DNA of 64,000 nucleotides from Christensenella intestinihominis (GTDB taxonomy: Bacteria; Bacillota; Clostridia; Christensenellales; Christensenellaceae), in NCBI RefSeq assembly GCF_001678845.1, contig NZ_MAIQ01000009.1:1-64000 (forward strand). The letters are read 5' to 3'. The translations under genes were made by a program, and so were the position numbers. The notes beneath the pieces are model-generated. The model was not told where the DNA came from and made no database searches. It saw only the letters and a program-made list of their open reading frames with translations. Below are positions 18,096 through 25,904 of this stretch, piece after piece; the first letter of the stretch is position 1; each line of letters begins with the position of its first letter.

Positions 18096-19561
18096 GGGAA
18101 AAAGGCAAAAAAATTATTCGCAGGATATGTGTGATACTGATAAGCCTGGCGGTTCTTCTGGTGCCGCTGTCCGCCTCCGCATTTGAGTACAAGGGGGACG
18201 GCGTTGCAATGGATATTCCTGACGGCAGCGGAATATACTACTACACACCGAATGGGACGAATATGACGGGGGATATGCTCGCGGCGGCCCGGGAAGAAAG
18301 CCCGCTTGTGCTGACCGGCGTTTATTCGGAAGACGGCGTATTGTCGTATTCATTGAAACTCGTGCGGGAGGAAACCCAGCCTGCCGGAGAAGAAACGGAA
18401 ACGACGCCCGTACAGGGAAAAGCGGCCGACGTGAAGGAAAACCTTGCGGAAGAGTATACCCTTTCGGAGGATGCCGCGGAAACAATAGCCGGGCGCGAGG
18501 CTGTTATCCTTGCGGGAGACAGCCTGAAGAATCCGGATTATGCGGTTAAGGCATGCATATTGGAAGAGGGCGGATATCTATATGTTTCCACAATGATCTA
18601 CCGAAAAGATGAAGGCAATGCAAGCTTTGAAGCTGCAACGGCCCAGCTCGGGACGATGAAGCTGGGCGGGGACACGGAGGTTTCCCCCGAGCCGACTCCC
18701 GAAGAAACGCCAAGCCCGACTGCGAAACCCACCCTGGAGCCGGTGCCGGAAGTAACGGAAAGTACCGTTCCGCTGGAAATGCCGGAATTGAAACACGGGA
18801 TACCAAACGGATTTTTGCAGTATCCTCTTATCTTGGCTCTTTTTGCGGCGCTTATCGTGATTATGATCCTCACAGTACTGCTTATTGCAAAACACAGGAA
18901 AAGTAAACGCAATAATATACCTGAAGCTAAGGACGCGGAATATGAAGAGAGAATCGGACGGAGCGGAAGGCCGCTTCCGCAAATCAATGAGCCGATAAAT
19001 CCGGAAAAAACGGAACGGGACCGGGAAGAATTGGTAAAGGATAACGGGGATAAGGATTCGGTGCAGGATTATATCCGGGGAGAGGAAGGAACGAATGATT
19101 TACAAAAGGAAAAAATGCATGCACTGTATGACCGGTGGAGGCGGGAGGCGCAGTTTGCCCTGCAGCCGATTAAGCCGGAATATAGCGGAGATGCGGTACA
19201 CCCGCTGGAACTGGAAGAAATGAAGCCGGATGCGGTACGGAAAAATCCCGGAATAGTGTCAGAGGTCTATGACGAGAATGCGGAGCTGATCCGCGGTTTT
19301 GACCTCAAGGCCAAAGGAGATTACATTTTTGCGGCAAAGGAATTCCACGAATGCGCCAAGCATACGGCAGATAAGGCGATCGGTAAAACGGCGGACCTGC
19401 AAACGGTGGAGTGCCTGACGCTCGCAAAAGAGTACAAGGCGGCGCTGGTGCTGGCGGTGAAAGTTTTTTACAAGGATTACGAGTATTCATTGGAGGAACG
19501 CGAGAAGCTGAAATCCATGATCGTCATATTAAAGAAAACAAACAGGAGGAACGGATCATGA
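18092..19561 (+). CDS. Single-pass membrane protein with extracellular domain and TPR-like cytoplasmic tail
   Basis: 489 aa. Signal peptide (VILISLAVLLVPLSASA), extracytoplasmic domain of about 170 aa, Pro/Thr/Glu-rich spacer (about 195-230), transmembrane helix (about 245-268), then about 220 cytoplasmic residues. The last 100 are helical and TPR-like, ending with KEYKAALVLAVKVF and EEREKLKSMIVILKK, which resemble the end of the preceding protein. The topology suits transfer of information or force between envelope and cytoplasm. ATGA overlaps at both ends couple it to both neighbours. Confidence 0.65.
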   Translation: MREKGKKIIRRICVILISLAVLLVPLSASAFEYKGDGVAMDIPDGSGIYYYTPNGTNMTGDMLAAAREESPLVLTGVYSEDGVLSYSLKLVREETQPAGEETETTPVQGKAADVKENLAEEYTLSEDAAETIAGREAVILAGDSLKNPDYAVKACILEEGGYLYVSTMIYRKDEGNASFEAATAQLGTMKLGGDTEVSPEPTPEETPSPTAKPTLEPVPEVTESTVPLEMPELKHGIPNGFLQYPLILALFAALIVIMILTVLLIAKHRKSKRNNIPEAKDAEYEERIGRSGRPLPQINEPINPEKTERDREELVKDNGDKDSVQDYIRGEEGTNDLQKEKMHALYDRWRREAQFALQPIKPEYSGDAVHPLELEEMKPDAVRKNPGIVSEVYDENAELIRGFDLKAKGDYIFAAKEFHECAKHTADKAIGKTADLQTVECLTLAKEYKAALVLAVKVFYKDYEYSLEEREKLKSMIVILKKTNRRNGS

Positions 19562-20238
19562 AAAGGGCAAGCGAGGTATTGGGACTCAAGGTGCTGGGCA
19601 TCATGGAAGGGCAGGAGAATGGGAATGCGCAGGATTTCATGGTGGACCCGCAGACCAAAAAGGTGGAATACCTGGTATTGAAAACAAGCCACGGTTATGG
19701 TTTTAATGCGCTTCGGATTGCGGACGTAATGGGGATCGGAGCAGACTATATCATGACACAGAGCATCGGGAATGCAAAAAAGATGTATGAGTCCAAGGAA
19801 ATACTGGAACAGATCGAGCGGGGATTCTTTATGCTGGGAACAACGGTGCTGTCCGCCGCCGGGGACGTGGTCGGCAAGGTGGAGGATTTCAGCTTTGACG
19901 AAAAGGAAGGGACGATCGGCGCGCTATACCTGGACGGCCAGGCGGAGATCGAAGGAAGCCGGATCGTGGCGATGGCAGGCAAAATGGTGTTCGTGGAAGC
20001 GAACGGTATGGGTATGCCGGTTCCCCGGCAGATAGAAAAAAAGGAACAGCCCGGTGACATGGAGGGTACGTTTGAGAAAGAATCGCTTAGCTACCTGATG
20101 GGAAAGACAACAAAGGATACCATAATAAGTGAAGACGGGAGTTTCAGGATTGAGGCGGGAACGGTCTTAACGGCTGGCCTCCTGAAGCAGGCGGCGCGCT
20201 TTGACGACGTGCTGCTTACGCTCACGCTGAACGTATGA
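19558..20238 (+). CDS. PRC-barrel domain protein
   Basis: 226 aa from the ATG at 19558, which overlaps the previous stop (ATGA) and has AGGAGG nine bases upstream. Two PRC-barrel-like repeats are visible: about 5-75 (FMVDPQTKKVEYLVLK) and about 90-155 (GKVEDFSFDEKEGTIGALY). A C-terminal extension follows. PRC barrels are small beta domains used in protein contacts, for example in RimM. No signal peptide, so it is cytoplasmic and probably binds one of the membrane proteins encoded just upstream. Confidence 0.75.
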   Translation: MKRASEVLGLKVLGIMEGQENGNAQDFMVDPQTKKVEYLVLKTSHGYGFNALRIADVMGIGADYIMTQSIGNAKKMYESKEILEQIERGFFMLGTTVLSAAGDVVGKVEDFSFDEKEGTIGALYLDGQAEIEGSRIVAMAGKMVFVEANGMGMPVPRQIEKKEQPGDMEGTFEKESLSYLMGKTTKDTIISEDGSFRIEAGTVLTAGLLKQAARFDDVLLTLTLNV

Positions 20239-20242
20239 AGGA

Positions 20243-20848
20243 ATGTTATCGCTGTTTGAAAAGCTGCCGGGGGATGTGCGCAGGCATTCGGTGCGTGTCG
20301 CCGGGTATGCGGAGAGGATATATGGCTGGGCGCTGGATTATGGCGTTTATCCAAACGATGTGAGTATCCGGAAGAATCTGCGGAGTAAAGTGCACACCCT
20401 CGCGCTGTGGCATGATATTGGGAAGCTGATGGTGCCGCGGGAGATACTGGACAAGCCGGGGAAGCTTACGGAAACAGAATACCGGGAGATGCAAAAGCAC
20501 GTAGAGTATGCAAAGGTGCTGTACTCACGCGGGAATTGGCCGGAAGAAATCGGCGAGGAAGACCGCAAGGCGGCGATGGACGTCTCCTATTACCATCACG
20601 AACGGTGGGACGGCGGCGGATACCTGTGCGGATACAGGGGCGAGGAGATACCGGCAATTGCCCGCATCTGCGCAATTGCCGATGCGTTTGACGCGATTAT
20701 GAGCCCAAGGCCATATAAGAAGGCCGTTCCGGCGGAGAAAGCGGTCATGGAAATACAGGCCAACGCGGGGACGCAGTTTGACCCGCTGCTGGTAGAGATT
20801 GCGGTGGCCGGATTTCAGGGAACGGAAGGAGCAGGAATAAAGGAATGA
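20243..20848 (+). CDS. HD-GYP-type phosphodiesterase-like protein
   Basis: 201 aa. Metal-binding HD residues are in LWHDIGK (about 56-62). HHERWDGGGY then GYRGEEIPAIARICAIADAFDA follows the HD-GYP layout. The signature is GYL rather than GYP at the key triplet, as in degenerate members. Active HD-GYP enzymes hydrolyse cyclic di-GMP; whether this one does is uncertain. No membrane or receiver domain. It starts four bases after the PRC-barrel gene and overlaps the next, so it belongs to the surface operon and may link it to second-messenger signalling. Confidence 0.8.
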   Translation: MLSLFEKLPGDVRRHSVRVAGYAERIYGWALDYGVYPNDVSIRKNLRSKVHTLALWHDIGKLMVPREILDKPGKLTETEYREMQKHVEYAKVLYSRGNWPEEIGEEDRKAAMDVSYYHHERWDGGGYLCGYRGEEIPAIARICAIADAFDAIMSPRPYKKAVPAEKAVMEIQANAGTQFDPLLVEIAVAGFQGTEGAGIKE

Positions 20849-21681
20849 TGGGAAAAGCAGGAAGATATATAGCCGGTATATTGGTCATGGCATGGCTGTT
20901 GTTTGCGGCGGGAACGGCGTATGCGTTCGATTTGCCGCTGACCCTGCCCGGGGCACGGGAAGCAAACGTGCAAAAGGAGCTCCCCCTTGTGCTGCCGGGA
21001 ACGTCCGCCGTATCCGTCCGCGAAACGAGACAGGGCAGCGTATTATATGACACAGCGCTCAAAGCCCTGCCGGAGAAGGATGCCCCCGAAACAGGAACCG
21101 TATGGGTGGGGGACGTCCTTGATGTATATTCTTTGAATGTAAACGGCGAATGGGATGCGGTCATGACAGTGGACGGCGTGATGGCATATATTCCGGCGTC
21201 GGCCCTGTCCCTTACCGCGCCGACCATGCAGGCGGCGGACAGCCTCGATCCCCTGCTGACGGACGGCGGCGAGGGCGGGTATCCCGGGCTTGTATACAAT
21301 GACGGGAAATACCCCAGGCTGCTCGCGGAGGCAAAGAAATATATTGGGTATCCGTATGTATGGGGAGGCTCGACCCCGGAAACATCATTTGACTGCTCCG
21401 GGTTTGTGTGCTGGGCGCTGAACGAAACCGGGCTTGCGGAGGTCGGGCGGACAGACGCGCAGGGGCTGCATGATTTAAGTACGGAAATATCCAAAGAGGA
21501 AGCGCGGCCTGGCGATCTTGTATTTTTCCAGGGAACGTACGATACGCCCAACACGGTGACGCACGTCGCCATCTACATTGGGAACGGATATATGCTGCAC
21601 GCAGGCAAGCCGATCGGCTACAGCAGCATGGAAACAGATTACTGGCAGGCGCATTTCTATGCGTTTGGAAGACTCATTTAA
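20845..21681 (+). CDS. Secreted NlpC/P60 cell-wall hydrolase
   Basis: 278 aa. Signal peptide (about 1-27), an SH3b-like region (about 55-120), and a C-terminal NlpC/P60 domain (about 150-278). The catalytic triad can be seen: Cys in FDCSGFV, His in VTHVAIYIG, and a third polar residue in MLHAGKP. Such enzymes cut gamma-D-Glu-diamino-acid bonds in peptidoglycan stems. In this operon it probably opens the wall for surface assembly. Start codon overlaps the stop of the HD-GYP gene. Confidence 0.88.
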   Translation: MMGKAGRYIAGILVMAWLLFAAGTAYAFDLPLTLPGAREANVQKELPLVLPGTSAVSVRETRQGSVLYDTALKALPEKDAPETGTVWVGDVLDVYSLNVNGEWDAVMTVDGVMAYIPASALSLTAPTMQAADSLDPLLTDGGEGGYPGLVYNDGKYPRLLAEAKKYIGYPYVWGGSTPETSFDCSGFVCWALNETGLAEVGRTDAQGLHDLSTEISKEEARPGDLVFFQGTYDTPNTVTHVAIYIGNGYMLHAGKPIGYSSMETDYWQAHFYAFGRLI

Positions 21682-21691
21682 GGAGAAATCG

Positions 21692-22135
21692 ATGAAGATA
21701 CAGGCGACAACGGGGTACGCCCTGCGAATCCTGCAATATATCCATGAACAGGGGAACAGGACGATTACCGGGACGGAAATGGCGGAGAAGCTGGATATTT
21801 CATATTTGTATATGATGAAACTGCTGGGGAAGATGAAAGCGGCGGGATTTATTCGGTCCCTCCAGGGCTGCAACGGCGGATACCGTATGGCAAAGACGGC
21901 GGAAAAGATTACGGTCTTTGAAGTATATGCCGCCATTGAAGGGACGCTCCATCTTTACGATCCCCAGGCAGATGTGCGCTGCAACAACAGGGAGGCGGCA
22001 ATTAAAGAATATTTCGACGGAGTAGAGGATATGATTGTGCTTTCGATGCGGCGGACGACCATACGGGATTTATTTGACCGGCATGTAAAAGGCAAAAAGA
22101 TGCCGAAACGAAACTTAAGGCGGATCGCCGAATAA
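21692..22135 (+). CDS. Rrf2-family transcriptional regulator without the usual cysteine cluster
   Basis: 147 aa from the ATG at 21692 (AAGGAG upstream). The N-terminal winged helix is typical: TTGYALRILQYI, SYLYMMKLLGKMKAAGFI, GCNGGYRMAK. IscR-type members carry three cysteines near residues 90-110. Here only one cysteine (DVRCNN) lies in that region, so an Fe-S cluster is unlikely. As part of the surface operon it may autoregulate the operon with a different signal. Confidence 0.85.
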   Translation: MKIQATTGYALRILQYIHEQGNRTITGTEMAEKLDISYLYMMKLLGKMKAAGFIRSLQGCNGGYRMAKTAEKITVFEVYAAIEGTLHLYDPQADVRCNNREAAIKEYFDGVEDMIVLSMRRTTIRDLFDRHVKGKKMPKRNLRRIAE

Positions 22136-22148
22136 AGGATATGAAATA

Positions 22149-22448
22149 ATGACCTACAGAGAATTGATTGCAAAGATATCTGATGATTGCATGGTGCGGA
22201 GTGAGGATGTTGCGATGCTGCTGAGGTGTATGACGGAAAATATTACGCAGGCGCTTGAACGGCACGAGCCGGTGCAGATACGGCACCTGGGGACGTTTGC
22301 CGTACGTGAGTGCGCCGCCCACCGTGGTATCGACCCGCGGACCAAAGAACATATTTTCATCGGAAAACGAGAAACGCCGGGGTTCCGTGCGGGGCCTACC
22401 CTCAAAAAGCGGATACAGAATGTGGAGGAAAACGAAGGAAAGGCATAG
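22149..22448 (+). CDS. HU/IHF-like DNA-binding protein
   Basis: 99 aa. The helical N-terminal half and the beta arm (VQIRHLGTFAVRECAAHRG ... TPGFRAGPTLKKRI) fit the HU/IHF family. It diverges from housekeeping HU (no GFGxF), so it is likely specialised. It lies 13 bases after the Rrf2 gene and is the last gene of the train. A DNA-bending protein next to a recombinase-bearing island could serve recombination or nucleoprotein regulation. Confidence 0.75.
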   Translation: MTYRELIAKISDDCMVRSEDVAMLLRCMTENITQALERHEPVQIRHLGTFAVRECAAHRGIDPRTKEHIFIGKRETPGFRAGPTLKKRIQNVEENEGKA

Positions 22449-22615
22449 CCACACGGGAACTGGGAAAGCAAGAAAGGAAGCTGCTGAATATTGGGAGGCG
22501 GCATTGCAGGAAATGCACCTACCTGGAAAAATGGCAAATAATTTGAAACCGAATATGAATGCCGTAATATGTGGTTTTTGCTGTCGCTTTGGCCGGGAGA
22601 GAATTTGCTCTTTGC
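22449..22615. other. Intergenic region after the HU-like gene
   Basis: About 165 bases with no supported gene. Several frames are open by chance, but none has both a ribosome site and a recognisable protein. It leads into the copy of the 5S 3' end at 22616. Confidence 0.4.
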
Positions 22616-22675
22616 CTGCCGGATTCCCAATAAAAAAACTATGAATGTTATTCATGGTTTTTTTATTTATAGAGA
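22616..22675 (+). repeat. Direct repeat of 5S rRNA tail plus terminator (candidate attachment site)
   Basis: CTGCCGGATTCC at 22616-22627 is identical to 305-316 (5S 3' end). The following AATAAAAAAAC, hairpin and TTTTTTTATTTATAGAGA match 318-362 closely, with differences mainly in the hairpin arms. The two copies are 22.3 kb apart in direct orientation and enclose the recombinase and surface operon. The hairpin here (ACTATGAAT ... ATTCATGGTTTTTTT) is also a functional-looking terminator. Confidence 0.6.
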
Positions 22676-22778
22676 CTGCAGGATTATACCCATAATGGAA
22701 AAGGAATACAAATTTTTCTTATGAAATTAACAAAATTTGTACAAGATTTATGGTATAATTATTGACGGAGGCACGCCA

Positions 22779-22925
22779 ATGGAATGTAAGACTTGTAAAA
22801 TCCAAATGTATGAAAGAAAATCGAAGCAATCATCAAATGCCACAAAAGTATATATTTGCCCAAAATGCGGAGCGGTCATATATGAATGGCCGGATGGAGA
22901 TATAAAAGAAGAAAAAAGCAAATAA
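22779..22925 (+). CDS. Small zinc-ribbon protein
   Basis: 48 aa from the ATG at 22779, with GGAGG seven bases upstream and an extended -10 (TGGTATAAT) about 20 bases before that. It has two cysteine pairs, CKTC near the N-terminus and CPKC near residue 28, enough for one zinc ribbon. Function unknown. A decayed copy seems to lie at about 368, next to the first copy of the 5S tail repeat, and both loci share the downstream terminator. Confidence 0.7.
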   Translation: MECKTCKIQMYERKSKQSSNATKVYICPKCGAVIYEWPDGDIKEEKSK

Positions 22926-22950
22926 CGGAAGAATATATGAGCCGAATTAT

Positions 22951-22989
22951 GGGTGCGATCTGGAACTGAATCCATACCGTACCTTTTTT
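22951..22989 (+). terminator. Hairpin terminator after the zinc-ribbon gene
   Basis: GGTGCG pairs with CCGTACC (G-T allowed), with inner CTGGA/TCCA, followed by TTTTTT. It is related to the hairpin at 440-478. Confidence 0.6.
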
Positions 22990-23164
22990 GTTTGCAGAAG
23001 AGAGAACCGGCCGGTTTTCGGCAGGTAAAGAACGGTACGGCTTCATAAGATAAGCAACATTGCGGCCCTTTGGTGCCCGGGTGGTATCCATGGATTTTAT
23101 TGATGCGCCCGAGGGATTGAAACAACCGGTTTCCGATTGACAAAAGGGGTGTTTCTCTATTATA
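22990..23164. other. Intergenic region upstream of the LysR gene
   Basis: About 175 bases between the terminator and the operator-like dyad. TTGACA at about 23136 with a TATAAT about 18 bases later (TATTATAATT at 23158-23167) is a plausible promoter for lysR, with the dyad overlapping its downstream end. No ORF is supported. Confidence 0.45.
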
Positions 23165-23196
23165 ATTCCTACTATATACATATATAAAATAGGAAT
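23165..23196 (+). promoter_or_regulatory. Operator-like dyad ATTCCTA-N18-TAGGAAT upstream of lysR
   Basis: A perfect 7-bp inverted repeat with an 18-base AT-rich spacer lies 115 bases before the LysR start. The same half-sites and spacing (CCTA-N18-TAGGAAT) occur upstream of cysK at 26959-26987. A dyad shared by a LysR gene and a sulfur gene suggests a common regulator, perhaps this LysR protein itself. Confidence 0.55.
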
Positions 23197-23311
23197 ACGT
23201 GGGATTGCGCTTTGTAAAGGAAATATTGACGGCGCCAGCAATGGAACTTATAATGCATTGGAAACGGCCGGTTCCTTTTTCATTTGAGCGAACATACAGG
23301 AGTATATTCAT

Positions 23312-24238
23312 ATGACGTTACAGCAGCTGCACTATATCATTACAATTACAGAAACAGGTTCTTTGAATAAGGCGGCGGAGGTGCTGTATATTTCACAGCC
23401 TTCCTTAAGCAGCTCCATAAAGGAGCTGGAAAAAGAAGCGGGAATTACAATTTTCCACCGAAGCGGAAAAGGCGTTACACTGACGAACGACGGTGCGGAA
23501 TTTCTGCTTTATGCACGCCAGCTCTATCATCAATATGAACTGATCCTTGAAAAATATGGAAAATCCGGGAATTTGAAAAAGAAATTTGGAATCTCTACGC
23601 AGCATTATTCGTTTGCCGTGAAGGCCTTTGTAGAGACGGTAAAAAAATTTGACACCTCAAAATATGAATTTGCAATCCGGGAAACGAAAACGCTTGATAT
23701 TATCGATGATGTCAATACGCTTAAAAGTGAAATTGGAATTTTGTATTTAAGCGATTTTAACCGCAACATCATAACAAAGCTGCTGAAAACCAATCATTTG
23801 GAATTCCACCGGTTGATCGATTGCCAGGCCTATGTTTATCTTTGGCGCGGGCATCCCCTGGCACGGTGCAAATCAATCCATTTTTCACAGCTTGAGAAAT
23901 ATCCCTGCCTGTCGTTCGAGCAGGGGGACAACAGCTCCTTTTATTTTGCCGAGGAAATACTCAGCACGAACGAGTACGCGCGGACAATCAAAGCCAACGA
24001 CCGCGCAACGATGCTGAACCTGATGATCGGCCTGAACGGCTACACACTGTGCTCGGGAATTATTTGCGAGGAATTGAACGGAACGGATTTTACCGCCGTT
24101 CCGTTTGAAGCGGATGAGTTGAATCCGAACAGCGCGATGGAGATCGGTTATATCGTAAAGAAAAACAGCATTCTCAGCGAAATAGGGAAGCTGTACATTG
24201 AGGAAACCAAAAATTATCTTGCACAATATACTAAATAA
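23312..24238 (+). CDS. LysR-family regulator, probable sulfur amino-acid control
   Basis: 308 aa. The N-terminal winged helix-turn-helix (about 1-60) has LNKAAEVLYISQPSLSSSIKELE, and the substrate-binding domain is about 90-300. It lies just upstream of metY and near cysK, in the manner of CysB/CmbR/YwfK-type sulfur regulators of Firmicutes. These often sense O-acetylserine or related compounds; the ligand cannot be told here. An operator-like dyad lies in its own upstream region. Confidence 0.88.
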   Translation: MTLQQLHYIITITETGSLNKAAEVLYISQPSLSSSIKELEKEAGITIFHRSGKGVTLTNDGAEFLLYARQLYHQYELILEKYGKSGNLKKKFGISTQHYSFAVKAFVETVKKFDTSKYEFAIRETKTLDIIDDVNTLKSEIGILYLSDFNRNIITKLLKTNHLEFHRLIDCQAYVYLWRGHPLARCKSIHFSQLEKYPCLSFEQGDNSSFYFAEEILSTNEYARTIKANDRATMLNLMIGLNGYTLCSGIICEELNGTDFTAVPFEADELNPNSAMEIGYIVKKNSILSEIGKLYIEETKNYLAQYTK

Positions 24239-24343
24239 CAGATTCAACCTATAGGAACAGTCTATATCTGTGTATATCTTTCCTGTATTGGACAGCTTAG
24301 GCAAGGCGGCGTAAACTAAAACCAGGAACAGGAGGTGAGGGCA

Positions 24344-24442
24344 GTGGGAATAAAATTTTTATCGGGGAACAGGCCCGTTTGCCACCGCGCGCCTTATTCC
24401 CGCCTGTTAAGCCTCAACCGAATGTGCCGATGTAGCTTGTAA
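24344..24442 (+). CDS. Candidate cysteine-sensing leader peptide upstream of metY
   Basis: 32-codon ORF, GTG start at 24344, with a perfect AGGAGG eight bases upstream. It encodes three cysteines, two of them near the end in RMCRCSL (codons TGC, CGA, TGT). It ends 67 bases before metY. The bases GTGAGGGC, part of its ribosome site (24335-24342), are perfectly complementary to GCCCTCAC after its stop (24450-24457). That second segment can instead form a local hairpin GCCCT/AGGGC (24450-24462). Alternative structures next to cysteine codons are what a leader-peptide switch needs. Cysteine-responsive leaders are known in Actinobacteria; this case is inferred. Confidence 0.6.
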   Translation: MGIKFLSGNRPVCHRAPYSRLLSLNRMCRCSL

Positions 24443-24509
24443 TCGCCGGGCCCTCACAGGGCATTCAAAATAAGTATACGGAAATCATACCATACAGGAG
24501 GTACACAAG

Positions 24510-25814
24510 ATGTCAAACATTAAAGATTCGAAGAACTGGAGTTTTGAAACCAGACAGCTGCATATAGGCCAGGAAGAGGCCGATTCCGCTACGGGCGCCA
24601 GGGCGGTGCCGATTTATGCGACAACATCCTATGTGTTTAACGATTCAAAGCACGCAGCCGACCGTTTCGGCCTGAGGGACCCCGGAAATATTTACGGCAG
24701 GCTGACCAATCCCACGCAGGATATTTTTGAACGGAGACTCGCTTCCCTTGAGGGCGGCACTGCGGCCCTGGGGCTCGCTTCCGGCGCTGCGGCGATCACT
24801 TACACGATTAATGCATTGGCGCGTTCAGGCGAGCATATCGTGGCTGCCAAGACCATCTATGGAGGAACATATAACCTGCTTGAGCATACGCTCCCGCTGT
24901 CGGCCGGGATTACCACTACCTTTGTTGATCCGGAACGGGAAGGAGCGTTTGAAGAAGCGATCCGGGAAAATACCAAAGCGATTTTTATTGAAACGCTGGG
25001 CAATCCGAATTCCAATATTATCGATATCGAAGAAGTTGCCCGGGTTGCCCACAGGCATAATATTCCGCTGGTGGTGGATTCTACCTTTGCGACGCCATAC
25101 CTTGTGAGGCCGTTTGAATACGGGGCGGATATTGTCGTGCACTCTGCAACGAAGTTTATCGGGGGGCACGGAACCGCAGTCGGAGGCGTTGTTGTGGACA
25201 GCGGGAAATTTGACTGGAAAAGCTCGGGGAAATATCCGTGGATATCGGAACCCAACCCAAGCTATCATGGCGTTTCCTTTGCGGATGCTGCGGGCCCCGC
25301 GGCTTTCGTGACCTATATCCGCGCGATACTCCTGCGCGACACCGGCGCCACGCTTTCACCCTTCCATGCGTTCCTGTTCCTGCAAGGCCTGGAAACCTTG
25401 TCCTTAAGAGTGGAACGACATGTGGAAAATGCGCTGAAGATTGTTGATTACCTCAGCAAACATCCGCAGGTCGAGGCGGTTCATCATCCGTCCCTGGCGA
25501 GCGAGCCAAGCCATAAATTGTACCGGAAATATTTCCCGAACGGCGGCGGATCGATTTTCACCTTTGAAATCAAGGGAGACGACCAGACGGCCCAAACGTT
25601 CATTGATAACCTGGCAATTTTTTCATTGCTTGCGAATGTTGCCGATGTCAAATCCCTGGTAATCCACCCGGCCAGCACGACACATTCCCAGCTCACCGGA
25701 GAGGAGCTCCTGGATCAGGGAATTAAACCAAACACGATCCGGCTTTCCATTGGTACGGAAAACGCCGCCGACCTGATTGCCGCCCTTGAAAGCGCGTTTG
25801 AGGCGGTGAAATAA
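24510..25814 (+). CDS. metY: O-acetylhomoserine sulfhydrylase
   Basis: 434 aa, full length for the MetY family of PLP-dependent Cys/Met metabolism enzymes. It makes homocysteine (and may make cysteine) from O-acetylhomoserine and sulfide. Visible motifs: SFETRQLHIGQ at the start, YGRLTNPTQD, the PLP-lysine loop SATKFIGGHGTAVGG, and a C-terminal SIGTENAADLI. AGGAGG lies eight bases upstream. It is preceded by the leader peptide ORF and followed by a strong terminator, so it is a single-gene unit. Confidence 0.95.
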   Translation: MSNIKDSKNWSFETRQLHIGQEEADSATGARAVPIYATTSYVFNDSKHAADRFGLRDPGNIYGRLTNPTQDIFERRLASLEGGTAALGLASGAAAITYTINALARSGEHIVAAKTIYGGTYNLLEHTLPLSAGITTTFVDPEREGAFEEAIRENTKAIFIETLGNPNSNIIDIEEVARVAHRHNIPLVVDSTFATPYLVRPFEYGADIVVHSATKFIGGHGTAVGGVVVDSGKFDWKSSGKYPWISEPNPSYHGVSFADAAGPAAFVTYIRAILLRDTGATLSPFHAFLFLQGLETLSLRVERHVENALKIVDYLSKHPQVEAVHHPSLASEPSHKLYRKYFPNGGGSIFTFEIKGDDQTAQTFIDNLAIFSLLANVADVKSLVIHPASTTHSQLTGEELLDQGIKPNTIRLSIGTENAADLIAALESAFEAVK

Positions 25815-25832
25815 CAGGGGGAAAATGATTTT

Positions 25833-25876
25833 AACAGAAATAGGAGCAGCCATACGGCTGCTCCTATTTCTGTTTT
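25833..25876 (+). terminator. Bidirectional terminator between metY and cysK
   Basis: Perfect 20-bp inverted repeat (AACAGAAATAGGAGCAGC and its complement) around CATACG, with T-runs on both strands. It lies between convergent metY and cysK. Confidence 0.92.
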
Positions 25877-25904
25877 AAACAATCGGAAAAGGCCTGCTGC
25901 CGCC

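Noticed and set aside
22255-22644. ORF of 129 codons overlapping the HU gene
   Set aside because: Out of frame with the clear HU-like product and no ribosome site.
24239-24509. SAM-I or S-box riboswitch before metY
   Set aside because: The conserved S-box blocks and a terminator with a T-run are absent; the leader-peptide reading fits better.
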